DNA of 64,000 nt. It comes from Paracoccaceae bacterium (GTDB lineage Bacteria > Pseudomonadota > Alphaproteobacteria > Rhodobacterales > Rhodobacteraceae). The stretch covers positions 1 through 64,000 of the forward strand of contig JAOTXT010000020.1 in NCBI GenBank assembly GCA_029862205.1. The letters run 5' to 3'. Below, one piece after another: positions 37,991-47,562 of the stretch; the stretch's first letter is position 1; each line of letters starts with the position of its first letter. The position numbers were made by a program, and so were the translations under genes. Under the pieces are notes generated by a model. It was not told the DNA's origin and searched no databases. It saw nothing but the letters and a program-made list of their open reading frames with translations.

Positions 37991-39010
37991 ATGAGAAAAT
38001 CCGTGATCTTTGGCGCTGTGGCGGCCGCAGGCATGATGGCCGGCGTCGCAAGTGCTGGCACTCTGGACGACGTCCGCGCCAAGGGCTTCGTGCAGTGCGG
38101 CGTGTCGACCGGTGTGGCCGGCTTCGCCTTCACCGACGCGAATGGCGAGTGGGACGGCTTCGACGTCACCATGTGCCGCGCTGTCGCGGCCGCCGTCTTC
38201 GGCGATCCGAAGGCGATCAAGTTCACGCCCACCACCGGCAAGACCCGCTTCACCGCGCTTGCCTCGGGCGAGATCGATGTCCTGTTCCGTAACACCACCT
38301 GGACCTACTCGCGCGACGTGGACCTGAAGTTCACCTTCCTGGGCGTCAACTACTATGACGGCCAGGGCTTCATGGTGCCCTCGGGGCTGGGCGTGTCGTC
38401 GGCGACCGAGCTGGACGGCGCCACGGTCTGTATCCAGACCGGCACCACGACCGAGCTGAACCTGGCGGACTTCTTCCGCGCCAATAACATGAGCTACGAG
38501 CCGGTCCCGATCGAGACCAATGCCGAGGCTCAGGCCAAGTATCTGGCCGGCGCCTGCGATGTCTACACGACAGACGCTTCCGGTCTGGCCGCGACCCGCT
38601 CGACCTTCGAGAAGCCGGGCGATCACGTGCTCCTGCCCGAGATCATCTCGAAAGAGCCGCTTGGGCCGCTGGTCCGCCATGGCGATGACGAGTGGGGCGA
38701 CGTGGTCCGCTGGACCCTGAACGCGCTGATCATCGCCGAGGAGAAGGGCATCACCGCAGGCAATGTTGATGACATGGCCGCCTCGGCCGGCAAGGACCCG
38801 GAGATCAATCGTCTGATGGGCACCGAGGGCGAATATGGCGCCATGTTGGGCCTGAGCAAGGACTTCGCAGTGGCCGCCATCAAGACCGGCGGCAATTACG
38901 GCGAGATCTTCGAAAAGCATATCGGCGTGAACACGCCGATTGGCCTGGCGCGCGGCCTGAACGCGCTCTGGACCGAGGGCGGCATCCTCTACGCACCGCC
39001 CTGGCGCTGA
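37991..39010 (+). CDS. aapJ: General L-amino acid ABC transporter substrate-binding protein (AapJ/BztA)
   Basis: Signal peptide, VRAKGFVQCGVSTGVAGFAFTDANGEWDGFDVTMCRAVAAAVFGD; operon context. Confidence 0.92.
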   Translation: MRKSVIFGAVAAAGMMAGVASAGTLDDVRAKGFVQCGVSTGVAGFAFTDANGEWDGFDVTMCRAVAAAVFGDPKAIKFTPTTGKTRFTALASGEIDVLFRNTTWTYSRDVDLKFTFLGVNYYDGQGFMVPSGLGVSSATELDGATVCIQTGTTTELNLADFFRANNMSYEPVPIETNAEAQAKYLAGACDVYTTDASGLAATRSTFEKPGDHVLLPEIISKEPLGPLVRHGDDEWGDVVRWTLNALIIAEEKGITAGNVDDMAASAGKDPEINRLMGTEGEYGAMLGLSKDFAVAAIKTGGNYGEIFEKHIGVNTPIGLARGLNALWTEGGILYAPPWR

Positions 39011-39108
39011 TCTGACTAGGTTTGAGGGCGCGTCCGCTGGGCGCGCCCTCTCCGCATAACAACGACAAAAATAACAATAAGAACAGAACAACACGACAGG
39101 GGGCGGAG

Positions 39109-40836
39109 ATGACCGTTACGACGGAGACTCCCCAGGCATCGTTCCGCATCGACATGCTGTGGAACGACAGCCGGTATCGCTCGACATTCCTGCAGATCAT
39201 CGCACTGATCTTGGTCCTGCTCGCCGGCCTTTGGCTGGTCGACAATGCGGTCCAGAACCTGGCGATCCTCGGCAAGGAATTCAGCTTCAGCTTCATGCCG
39301 CAGCCGTCGTCCTACGACATCAACCAGCGGCTGATCGAGTACACTTCGCGCTCGAGTCACTCTACCGCCGCCGTTGTCGGGCTTCTGAACACGCTCCTGG
39401 TCGCTGTCGTGGGTTGTTTCCTGGCGACGCTCTTCGGCGTCCTGGCGGGGGTTCTGCGCCTCTCGAATAACTGGATCGTTTCGCGGCTGATGACGGTCTA
39501 TATCGAGGGCATCAGGAACATCCCGGTCCTGATCCAGATCCTGCTGCTCTCCGCGGTGATAAACGAGACCCTGCCGCAACCGAGCGCATTCCGGGGCGAG
39601 AACGCGACGGCCTCGATGGTATTGGGCGACTCTATCGCGGTCACCAACCGTGGCATCTATTTCCCCATGCCGATCTTCGAGGATGGTTCGCTCTACGTGG
39701 TTCTGGCCTTCATCGCTTCGATTTGCGTCGCGGTCTGGTTCGGTCGCTGGGCCACCCGGCGCCAACAGGACACGGGCGAGCATTTGCCGGAATTCTGGAT
39801 TCAACTGGGCATCATCTTCGGTTTGCCCCTTCTGGTCTTTCTGGCCATGGGATTGCCGATCAGCCTCGAATACCCGGAGCTCAAGGGCTTTAACTTCAGG
39901 GGCGGCATCTATGCGCGCGAGTCCTATGTCGCATTGACGCTGGCGCTCGCGATCTACACCGGCGCCTTCATCGCCGAGAACGTACGCGCCGGCATCATGG
40001 CGGTCTCGAAGGGCCAGACCGAGGCGGCCTTCGCCCTGGGGCTCAGGCCCGGACGGACCATGAGCCTGATCATTCTGCCCCAGGCGCTCAGGGTCATCAT
40101 TCCGCCGCTGATCTCGCAATACCTGAACCTGACCAAGAACTCCTCGCTGGCGCTGGTCATCGGCTATATGGACGCGACCGGCACGCTGGGCGGCATCACG
40201 CTGAACCAGACCGGCAAGGAGATGGAGACGCTGCTGCTGCTGATGGCGTTCTACCTGTCGATCTCGCTGTCGATCTCGTTCGTCATGAACCTCTACAACG
40301 AGCAGGTGAAGCTGGTCGAACGCACCTCGGTGACCGGTGGAGGATTCAGCGTACTTCAGCTTTTCGACGGCATGAGCGGGCCTTGGGAGCTCCTGAAGAA
40401 GGGCGATGCGCGGATGAAGCGGAATTTCGGCGTCGCCGGACCGCTGAACCTGGTGGCGCTGCTTTATGGCGCGACCTTCGTGCTGATGCTGAACTACGTC
40501 TTCATCGGTCAGATGGAGGGCCGTGAGAGCTATTATCTGTGGAGCACGCCTGATCAGCTTGCCTCGCTCTTGCTGCTGATCATGTCGGGAGCGAGCTTAG
40601 CAACCTGCATCTTCAAGCATTACCGCTTCATCGACCTGGCGGTCGTCGAGTTGGTAGCTTTCGTCCTGGCGATTCTTGTGGGACTGCCGTTCAGCGGCAT
40701 CGCTCTTGGTCTCAGTGGCACGCTGGTCGTCTTTGGTGGCCTAGCGGCACGCCTGGCTGTGATCGGCTATACGGTCTTCGGAGCCAGGCCCAACGTCACC
40801 TACTTCTATCGCGTGAGGGAAGGAGAGGCGTCATGA
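39109..40836 (+). CDS. aapQ: Amino acid ABC transporter permease (AapQ/BztB) with long C-terminal membrane extension
   Basis: EAAFALGLRPGRTMSLIILPQALRVIIPPLISQYLNLTKNSSLALVIGYMD EAA loop; about 130 aa beyond the usual permease end. Confidence 0.9.
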   Translation: MTVTTETPQASFRIDMLWNDSRYRSTFLQIIALILVLLAGLWLVDNAVQNLAILGKEFSFSFMPQPSSYDINQRLIEYTSRSSHSTAAVVGLLNTLLVAVVGCFLATLFGVLAGVLRLSNNWIVSRLMTVYIEGIRNIPVLIQILLLSAVINETLPQPSAFRGENATASMVLGDSIAVTNRGIYFPMPIFEDGSLYVVLAFIASICVAVWFGRWATRRQQDTGEHLPEFWIQLGIIFGLPLLVFLAMGLPISLEYPELKGFNFRGGIYARESYVALTLALAIYTGAFIAENVRAGIMAVSKGQTEAAFALGLRPGRTMSLIILPQALRVIIPPLISQYLNLTKNSSLALVIGYMDATGTLGGITLNQTGKEMETLLLLMAFYLSISLSISFVMNLYNEQVKLVERTSVTGGGFSVLQLFDGMSGPWELLKKGDARMKRNFGVAGPLNLVALLYGATFVLMLNYVFIGQMEGRESYYLWSTPDQLASLLLLIMSGASLATCIFKHYRFIDLAVVELVAFVLAILVGLPFSGIALGLSGTLVVFGGLAARLAVIGYTVFGARPNVTYFYRVREGEAS

Positions 40837-41966
40837 GCAGCGATACCAGCATCTCGTACGTCGCCTCCGGCCAAATCCCGCCCTCGCCGCCGCCGGCGGC
40901 GACGACCGGGGTTATGGGATGGATGCGCGAGAACCTGTTTGATGGGTGGATGAACAGCGTCCTGACCATCGTCTCGATCGCGGCGATTGTGCTGATCGTG
41001 CCGCCGATCATCGACTGGGCGTTCCTGAGGGGTGTCTGGAATGCGGGCTCGCTGAGCGAATGCCGCGAGATCGTCGCTGCCGCCCACGGCGAGGGGGTCC
41101 GCGGGGCCTGCTGGGCGGTGATCAACGAGCGATTCAACCAGTTCCTGTTCGGATTCTATCCGACGCATCTCTACTGGCGCCCGATCCTGGCCTTCGTGCT
41201 GATGTTCGTGGCTTTGGCACCGGTGCTGTTCACCCAGGTGCCGCGCTTCATGTTGTGGTTCAGCCTGATCTATCCGGTGGTCGCGTTCTTGCTGATCTGG
41301 GGTGGGATGGGTTTGGAGCCGGTGGAATCCGCCAAGCTCGGCGGCTTCATGTTGGCCCTGATTATCGGCACCACCGGGATCGTCGCCTCGCTGCCGATCG
41401 GCATCCTGCTGGCGCTGGGCCGGCAATCCTCGATGTTCTTCATCAAGACCATCTGCGTCATCTTCATCGAGTTCATCCGCGGCGTGCCTTTGATCACGCT
41501 TTTGTTCGTGGCCTCGGTGCTGTTGAACTACTTCCTGCCGCCCGGGACCGAATTCGATCTGATCCTGCGCGTCTGCATCATGGTGACCCTGTTCTCGTCG
41601 GCCTATATGGCCGAGGTGATCCGGGGCGGCTTGGCCGCCCTGCCACAGGGCCAGTACGAGGCGGCGGACGCGCTGGGCCTCAACTACTGGAAGTCGACCC
41701 GGCTGATTATCATGCCGCAGGCCCTGAAGGTCTCGATCCCGGGGATCGTGAATAGCTTCATCGGGCTCTTCAAGGACACGACGCTGGTTTCGGTCATCGG
41801 GCTTCTGGACCCGGTGGGCCTGTTGAACCCGATCCGCGCCGACTCGAACTGGAACGGCATCCTGTGGGAGCTCTATCTGTTCGTGGCGCTGTTCTTCTTC
41901 ATCTTCTGCTTCGGGATGTCGCGCTATTCGATGTATCTCGAACGCAAGCTCAAAACCGATCGCTGA
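40833..41966 (+). CDS. aapM: Amino acid ABC transporter permease (AapM/BztC)
   Basis: YEAADALGLNYWKSTRLIIMPQALKVSIPGIVNSFIGLFKDTTLVSVIGLLDPVG. Confidence 0.92.
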   Translation: MSSDTSISYVASGQIPPSPPPAATTGVMGWMRENLFDGWMNSVLTIVSIAAIVLIVPPIIDWAFLRGVWNAGSLSECREIVAAAHGEGVRGACWAVINERFNQFLFGFYPTHLYWRPILAFVLMFVALAPVLFTQVPRFMLWFSLIYPVVAFLLIWGGMGLEPVESAKLGGFMLALIIGTTGIVASLPIGILLALGRQSSMFFIKTICVIFIEFIRGVPLITLLFVASVLLNYFLPPGTEFDLILRVCIMVTLFSSAYMAEVIRGGLAALPQGQYEAADALGLNYWKSTRLIIMPQALKVSIPGIVNSFIGLFKDTTLVSVIGLLDPVGLLNPIRADSNWNGILWELYLFVALFFFIFCFGMSRYSMYLERKLKTDR

Positions 41967-41978
41967 GGAGGTGATCCC

Positions 41979-42791
41979 ATGACCGACGCCGCACAGATCG
42001 ACGACCATATGCCGGAGGATCACGTCCCCGACCGCTCGAAGATGTCGGTCTCCGACGAGGTCGCGATCCAGATCGACAACATGAACAAGTGGTACGGCGA
42101 GTTCCACGTGCTGCGCGACATCAACCTGACCGTCAACCGGGGCGAGCGGATTGTGATCTGCGGGCCTTCCGGTTCCGGCAAGTCGACACTGATCCGCTGC
42201 ATCAACCGGCTGGAGGAGCACCAGAAGGGAGATATCGTCGTCAACGATGTGGAGCTGAACTCGGACCTGAAGAACATCGACAAGATCCGGGCCGAGGTCG
42301 GGATGGTGTTCCAGCACTTCAACCTGTTCCCGCATCTGACCATCCTCGAGAACTGCACGCTGGCCCCGATCTGGGTGCGCAAGACACCTAAGAAGGAGGC
42401 CGAGGCGGACGCGATGCAGATGCTGGAGCGGGTCAAGATCCCGGAACAGGCGCACAAGTTCCCCGGCCAGCTTTCCGGTGGTCAGCAGCAGCGCGTGGCG
42501 ATTGCGCGCTCGCTCTGCATGAAGCCACGCATCATGCTGTTCGACGAACCGACCTCGGCGCTCGACCCCGAGATGATCAAGGAGGTGCTCGACACCATGA
42601 TCGGTCTGGCCGAGGAGGGCATGACCATGCTGGTCGTGACCCACGAGATGGGCTTCGCCCGGATGGTCGCGAACCGGGTGATCTTCATGGACGAGGGCCA
42701 GATCGTCGAGCAGAACGAGCCCGAGGAATTCTTCAACAATCCGAAATCGGATCGCACCAAGCTGTTCCTGAGCCAAATTCTCGGCCACTAA
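41979..42791 (+). CDS. aapP: Amino acid ABC transporter ATP-binding protein (AapP/BztD)
   Basis: GPSGSGKST Walker [36 protein letters not shown]. Confidence 0.96.
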   Translation: MTDAAQIDDHMPEDHVPDRSKMSVSDEVAIQIDNMNKWYGEFHVLRDINLTVNRGERIVICGPSGSGKSTLIRCINRLEEHQKGDIVVNDVELNSDLKNIDKIRAEVGMVFQHFNLFPHLTILENCTLAPIWVRKTPKKEAEADAMQMLERVKIPEQAHKFPGQLSGGQQQRVAIARSLCMKPRIMLFDEPTSALDPEMIKEVLDTMIGLAEEGMTMLVVTHEMGFARMVANRVIFMDEGQIVEQNEPEEFFNNPKSDRTKLFLSQILGH

Positions 42792-42812
42792 CGGCCTGTT
42801 GTCTCAATAAAA

Positions 42813-42848
42813 GCCGCCGGTCCCGCGGGGCCGGCGGTTTCTTTTTTC
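42813..42848 (+). terminator. Rho-independent terminator of the amino-acid transporter operon
   Basis: CCGCCGG..CCGGCGG stem followed by tttctttttt. Confidence 0.88.
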
Positions 42849-42958
42849 GAGAAAGCGGTCGCGCGTGACGAAAATCACAGAGCGTTTGGGCGAATCAATC
42901 TAATTTCACTCTCAAGGCGCCGGAAGAACCGGCTTGAAATTGAGACCCGAGGTTTGAA

Positions 42959-43039
42959 ATGACCTATCTGCTGTATCCCATGGTTATCGTCGTCGCACTG
43001 TTCGTGGCCGTTGCCTCCGCAGCGTCCTATACGATCTGA
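42959..43039 (+). CDS. Putative 26-aa single-pass membrane microprotein
   Basis: MTYLLYPMVIVVALFVAVASAASYTI* in the gap after the operon terminator. Confidence 0.35.
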   Translation: MTYLLYPMVIVVALFVAVASAASYTI

Positions 43040-43043
43040 TCCG

Positions 43044-43595
43044 TTAAGCTGATTTCGGCCGGGCCCGGAATTCGGGCCTGTCCATCAACTCCCGGGGCAG
43101 GGCGAAGTCCTCGAACTTGGTTGCCGCCGGGGCCAAATCATCCCACTGCTCGATCTCGGCCCTCAGAACCGCCATAGCGGCGGTTGGGAAATGGGCATAT
43201 GCCCGCTGGCAGTTTGCTGGCGCATCCGGGCCACCGAGCCGCTCGACATAGCTGCTGAGCCCAGGCTCGTGGGCGACCAGCAAGGCGGTGCCGCAATCGG
43301 GCGGTAGCCGACGCAGGGCGCCGTTCAGAGACTCCGGCAGGGCGTGATAGAGCGCCTCGTCGAAGGATGGTTGAGGTAGCTCCGGCACGGCTTCCCGCAT
43401 CAACGCATAGGTCTCGCGAACGCGCTGAGCGGTCGAGCAGAGAGCGTGGTCGGGTTGGAGCCCCTTCGCGGCTAGCCAGCGCGCCATCACCGGCGCCGAC
43501 GTGCGCCCACGCTTGTTCAGCGGCCGGTCATGGTCATCCAATCCCAGAGCAGACCAGCTCGACTTGGCGTGGCGCATCAGAATCAGGGTTTTCAT
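43044..43595 (-). CDS. Histidine phosphatase family protein (SixA-like)
   Basis: MKTLILMRHAKSSW RHG motif; LVAHEPGLSSYVERLGG. Confidence 0.9.
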   Translation of the reverse strand: MKTLILMRHAKSSWSALGLDDHDRPLNKRGRTSAPVMARWLAAKGLQPDHALCSTAQRVRETYALMREAVPELPQPSFDEALYHALPESLNGALRRLPPDCGTALLVAHEPGLSSYVERLGGPDAPANCQRAYAHFPTAAMAVLRAEIEQWDDLAPAATKFEDFALPRELMDRPEFRARPKSA

Positions 43596-43626
43596 ACGGA
43601 CATCAGAGCCGCCGCGCCCGGGGCGG

Positions 43627-44298
43627 TCAATCGGTGGCCAGGCGCGCGCGGATGAACGCTTCCATATGGAAGGCGCATTGCGTCGCGGGCGGCGTGGCGG
43701 TGACGCCCGGGGGGCAGGCATGGCGCACTAGACAACCGCCCTCGCGGCAGCGGGTGCCTTTGGGCGAGGTAATATGGGCAACACAGCGGGGCACGTCGTA
43801 GGATCCTCCGGCGAAGGCATCGACCGGGCAGGCGCTCATGCACGGGGCGGGACAGCCGAGGCAGGGGTTGCCAGTTCCGCGAGGGGGCGAAAAATCGTGC
43901 TGCGCGGCGAAGCCGAGCGCGCCGCGGTAGGACGTCCAGAGCCCCCGGCCCGCCGTCACCTGCATGCCGACCGGCGACGGTACCGCGCCTTCGCCACGCT
44001 CTGCCCAAAGTTGGAAAGGCTGATATGGCGGCCCGCCGAAGGGAAAGAGCGCGGTTGCGCCATGTTCCTCGGCAATTTCGCCAATCACCCTTGCCGACCA
44101 GCGGTCGAGCGGATTGGGTTCTCCATTGGCCGCCTCGGCGCTCAACTGGAAGACATCCCACATGCGCGCGCCGTCTGCGCCGACCAGGCAAAGCGTTTCG
44201 ATGCCCGGCGGCGCCCGGTCGTCCGGTTCCGGGTGCCAGGCGCCGACGATGGTCAGGCCATTGCGGGTCAGGGCTGCGCCGACGTCACTTAGCGTCAT
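43627..44298 (-). CDS. 4Fe-4S ferredoxin-domain protein
   Basis: CLGCPAPCMSACPVDAFAGGSYDVPRCVAH cluster-binding cysteines. Confidence 0.8.
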   Translation of the reverse strand: MTLSDVGAALTRNGLTIVGAWHPEPDDRAPPGIETLCLVGADGARMWDVFQLSAEAANGEPNPLDRWSARVIGEIAEEHGATALFPFGGPPYQPFQLWAERGEGAVPSPVGMQVTAGRGLWTSYRGALGFAAQHDFSPPRGTGNPCLGCPAPCMSACPVDAFAGGSYDVPRCVAHITSPKGTRCREGGCLVRHACPPGVTATPPATQCAFHMEAFIRARLATD

Positions 44299-45077
44299 TT
44301 GCGGAACGGAAGCGCCAGCGACCAGCCAAGGCGCGTCGGGCGCGTGTCCTGCCAGCGGTCGAGCCCCAGCGTCATGGCCCGGTGCCCCGCCTTGGGCTCG
44401 GCCACATAGGTTCCGAACAGCCGGTCCCAGACCGAAAAGTTGAACCCATAGTTTGCATCGTGTTCGGCTCGGCGCACCGAATGGTGGATGCGGTGCATGT
44501 CCGGGGTCACGATCAGGGTCCGAACCAACGACTCGATCGCCCTCGGAAGGCGCACATTGCCGTGGTTGAACATCGCGGCGCCGTTCAGCACGACTTCGAA
44601 GGCGATTACCGCGATGACCGGTACGCCGAATGCGTAGACCAGGCCAATCTTGAGGCCCATGGAGAGCGCGATCTCGATCGGGTGGAACCGGATCGCGGTG
44701 GTCACGTCCACGTCCCGGTCCGCGTGATGCACCCGGTGGAGCCGCCATAGGATCGGGATTCTGTGGCTGAGTAGATGCTGCAGCCAAATCGCGAGATCCA
44801 GGATCACGAAGGCCAGCAGGCCCTCGATCCAGCCCGGCCAACCGCTCGCGTTCAATAGCCCCCAACCGCGTGCCTCGGCATCCATCGCCGCGCCCACGGC
44901 CGCCGCCCCGAACAAGAGCCGCACCATCACCGCATTGATGATCGAGATCGACCAGTTGGTGCCCCAGCGCGCCAGCTTAGGCGCCACCAGCCCGCGAAGC
45001 GGCCGGGCGACTTCCCAGCCGGCCATGACGAGGAAGATGCCGAAGAACGCGGTCAGCCGGATGACGGTCTCCGACAC
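44295..45077 (-). CDS. Sterol desaturase / fatty acid hydroxylase family
   Basis: HLLSHRIPILWRLHRVHHADRDVD ... HRIHHSVRRAEHDANYG histidine boxes. Confidence 0.93.
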   Translation of the reverse strand: MSETVIRLTAFFGIFLVMAGWEVARPLRGLVAPKLARWGTNWSISIINAVMVRLLFGAAAVGAAMDAEARGWGLLNASGWPGWIEGLLAFVILDLAIWLQHLLSHRIPILWRLHRVHHADRDVDVTTAIRFHPIEIALSMGLKIGLVYAFGVPVIAVIAFEVVLNGAAMFNHGNVRLPRAIESLVRTLIVTPDMHRIHHSVRRAEHDANYGFNFSVWDRLFGTYVAEPKAGHRAMTLGLDRWQDTRPTRLGWSLALPFRK

Positions 45078-45078
45078 G

Positions 45079-45987
45079 TCAGGACCCGGTAATCAGCGTG
45101 CCGGCACCATGCTGGGTGAAAAGCTCGAGCAGGATCCCGTGCGGTGTGCGTCCGTCCATGATCACCGCGCCCTCGACGCCGCGATCGATACCGTAGAGCG
45201 CGGTTTCGACCTTTGGGATCATGCCGCCGGAGATCGTGCCATCGGCAATCAGCGCCTCGATCTCGGACTTGGTCAGGCGGGTCAGCACCTCGCCTTCCTG
45301 GTTCTTCACACCCTGGACATCGGTCAATAGCATCAGACGCTCCGCCTTCATCGCGCCAGCGACTGCACCCGCCGCGGTATCGCCATTGATGTTGTAGGTC
45401 TCGTCCGGTTTGCGTCCGGCACCCACCGGGGCGACCACGGGGATGAAGTCGGACTGGATGAAGACCTCGAGCACGCGCGGATTGACCTCGGCCGGCTCTC
45501 CGACCCAACCGAGATCGAGCACCTTCTCGATATTGCTCTCCGGGTCCTTTTTCTTCTTCAGCGCCTTTTCGCAGACGATCAGGTTCGAATCCTTGCCCGA
45601 GAGACCCACCGCCTTGCCCCCCTGGCCGTTGATCGCGGCGACGATGCGTTTGTTGATGGCGCCGGCCAGCACCATCTCGACCACCTCGACGGTCTCGGTG
45701 GTGGTTACGCGCAGCCCGTCGGCGAATTCCGATGGGATTTGCAGGCGCTCGAGCATGTCGTTGATCTGCGGTCCGCCGCCGTGGACCACGACCGGGTTCA
45801 CCCCGCACTGCTTCATCAGCACGATGTCGCGCGCGAACCGCTCCATGGCCTCGGCGTCGCCCATGGCATGGCCGCCGAACTTGACCACGATGGTCGTGCC
45901 GTCATAGCGCTGGAGATAGGGCAGCGCCTCGCTGAGCGTGCGCGCTGTTGCCAGCCAGTCCCGCTTCATCGCTCTCTGGATCTCCAT
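45079..45987 (-). CDS. argB: Acetylglutamate kinase
   Basis: [56 protein letters not shown]. Confidence 0.96.
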   Translation of the reverse strand: MEIQRAMKRDWLATARTLSEALPYLQRYDGTTIVVKFGGHAMGDAEAMERFARDIVLMKQCGVNPVVVHGGGPQINDMLERLQIPSEFADGLRVTTTETVEVVEMVLAGAINKRIVAAINGQGGKAVGLSGKDSNLIVCEKALKKKKDPESNIEKVLDLGWVGEPAEVNPRVLEVFIQSDFIPVVAPVGAGRKPDETYNINGDTAAGAVAGAMKAERLMLLTDVQGVKNQEGEVLTRLTKSEIEALIADGTISGGMIPKVETALYGIDRGVEGAVIMDGRTPHGILLELFTQHGAGTLITGS

Positions 45988-46137
45988 GATCGACCCCCAT
46001 GTTCGGGGGTTACTTAGCCGGTCGGGCAGGGGATCGCCAGAGGGATTGGCGACGCGGCAAGGAAGGTGGATCAAGACCCACCCGACAGCGCTGCGCCAGG
46101 CATTGCAGGGTGGAACTCGTTCCGCCCGACCCGGCGC

Positions 46138-46797
46138 CTATGCAAGCCCGGCGATTGCCGCGCGCAGAAGATCGATCCCGGTTCCCTTCTGCGCCGATGT
46201 GACGATGATCTCGGGATAGGCCGCCGGGTGCCGGGCCAGGTCGGCTTTCACCGCCTCGATCACCTGCGCAAGCTCCATGGCCTTCGGCTTGTCCGCCTTG
46301 GTCAGAACTGCCTGGAACGAGACCGCGGACCGGTCAAGGACGTCCATGATCTCGTGATCGACCCCCTTGATCCCATGGCGGGCGTCGATCAGCACGAAAG
46401 CACGCGCCAGCGTCACGCGGCCGGCAAGATACTGCCGCAGCAATTCCTGCCATTTGGCGACCTTGGCGAGCGGAGCGTTGGCATAGCCATAGCCCGGCAA
46501 GTCGACCAGGTAGGCAGTTCCGCCCAGATCGAAGAAGTTGATCTCCTGGGTCCGGCCCGGCGTGTTCGAGGCCCGGGCGAGGCCCGAGCGCCCGGTCAGC
46601 GCGTTGATCAGCGAGGATTTCCCCACATTCGAGCGGCCCGCCAAGCAGACCTCCGGCCGATCAGGCGCCGGCAACCCATCCATCGCGACGACGCCCTTGA
46701 GGAAAGTGCAGGGCCCCGTGAAGAGCTTGCGCCCACGCTCGAGTATCTCCGCCCCGGGCGGCTCCATCACCGTGAAGGGAACTTGGGATGCCGCCAT
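46138..46797 (-). CDS. engB: Ribosome biogenesis GTPase YihA/YsxC/EngB
   Basis: EVCLAGRSNVGKSSLINALTGR, NTPGRTQEINFF, VDLPGYGYA, TKADK. Confidence 0.96.
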   Translation of the reverse strand: MAASQVPFTVMEPPGAEILERGRKLFTGPCTFLKGVVAMDGLPAPDRPEVCLAGRSNVGKSSLINALTGRSGLARASNTPGRTQEINFFDLGGTAYLVDLPGYGYANAPLAKVAKWQELLRQYLAGRVTLARAFVLIDARHGIKGVDHEIMDVLDRSAVSFQAVLTKADKPKAMELAQVIEAVKADLARHPAAYPEIIVTSAQKGTGIDLLRAAIAGLA

Positions 46798-46800
46798 GGG

Positions 46801-47562
46801 TCAGGCGGCGCTGACGGGGTCGCCCTCGCTGACGGTCGCCCCCGCGATCACCTGGGCATAGATCCCGAAATCCTTGTGCCCGTAGTGGGTCTCAAGGGCT
46901 CCCAGTGTGTCCGCATCGCGGACCCCCGTCTCGGGGTTTGCCTTGGTCGCGTTGCAGCGCTCGACCCGTTCGATCACCTTCAGCCGGGCCCCTCCGACCG
47001 TGATCTCGCTGCCTACCCAGTCGAATTCCTCCCAGGGCACCAGGCCATCGAGCCAGAGATTGCCTCGGAACCGGCGCGGATTGAGCGTTGTGCCCATCCG
47101 TTGGGAGAGCGCGCGCAGCGAGGCGAGAGACTTGATCGAGACCGAGGGGAAATCAGTATCGGTCATTCCCCGGCCCGACACTTTGGCCAGGCGCAAGGGG
47201 CCTGGCCCCTCTGGGCAGATCGGGGTGACCCAGGCGATCAGCCGTGCCTGGTCCGCCGCATCGTCCGGGTCGATCGTGATCTCACCGAGCTTCGGGTGCG
47301 AGAGCGTGAGTTTTCCGTCATCGCTGGCACGGGCGCTGATCGCGGCGAATTGCGGGGCTATGGAACAGCGCAGGAAGGCCGAGCAGGGCGTCCATTCCGG
47401 CGCATCGAAGTCGAACCGCGTCTTTTCGTGCGCCAAGGCCCAGGCCCGGTCATAGGGGATGGTCGCGCCAGCAACGAGATCGACCGAGGGCACGCGCTCT
47501 GCACCTAGGCTCTTGATCGGATGGCGCCAGATCTCGGCTACATGCGCGGTCATGGCGCTCAT
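46801..47562 (-). CDS. MOSC domain protein
   Basis: IWRHPIKSLGAERVPSV; RFRGNLWLDGLVPWEEFDWVGSEITVGGARLKVIERVERCNATKANPETG. Confidence 0.92.
   Translation of the reverse strand: MSAMTAHVAEIWRHPIKSLGAERVPSVDLVAGATIPYDRAWALAHEKTRFDFDAPEWTPCSAFLRCSIAPQFAAISARASDDGKLTLSHPKLGEITIDPDDAADQARLIAWVTPICPEGPGPLRLAKVSGRGMTDTDFPSVSIKSLASLRALSQRMGTTLNPRRFRGNLWLDGLVPWEEFDWVGSEITVGGARLKVIERVERCNATKANPETGVRDADTLGALETHYGHKDFGIYAQVIAGATVSEGDPVSAA

Noticed and set aside
40806-42788. 660-aa minus ORF antisense to aapM/aapP
   Set aside because: His/Gln/Arg-rich composition typical of antisense frames; overlaps two well-supported genes.
46066-47508. 480-aa plus ORF antisense to engB/MOSC
   Set aside because: Antisense shadow; engB and MOSC motifs are on the minus strand.
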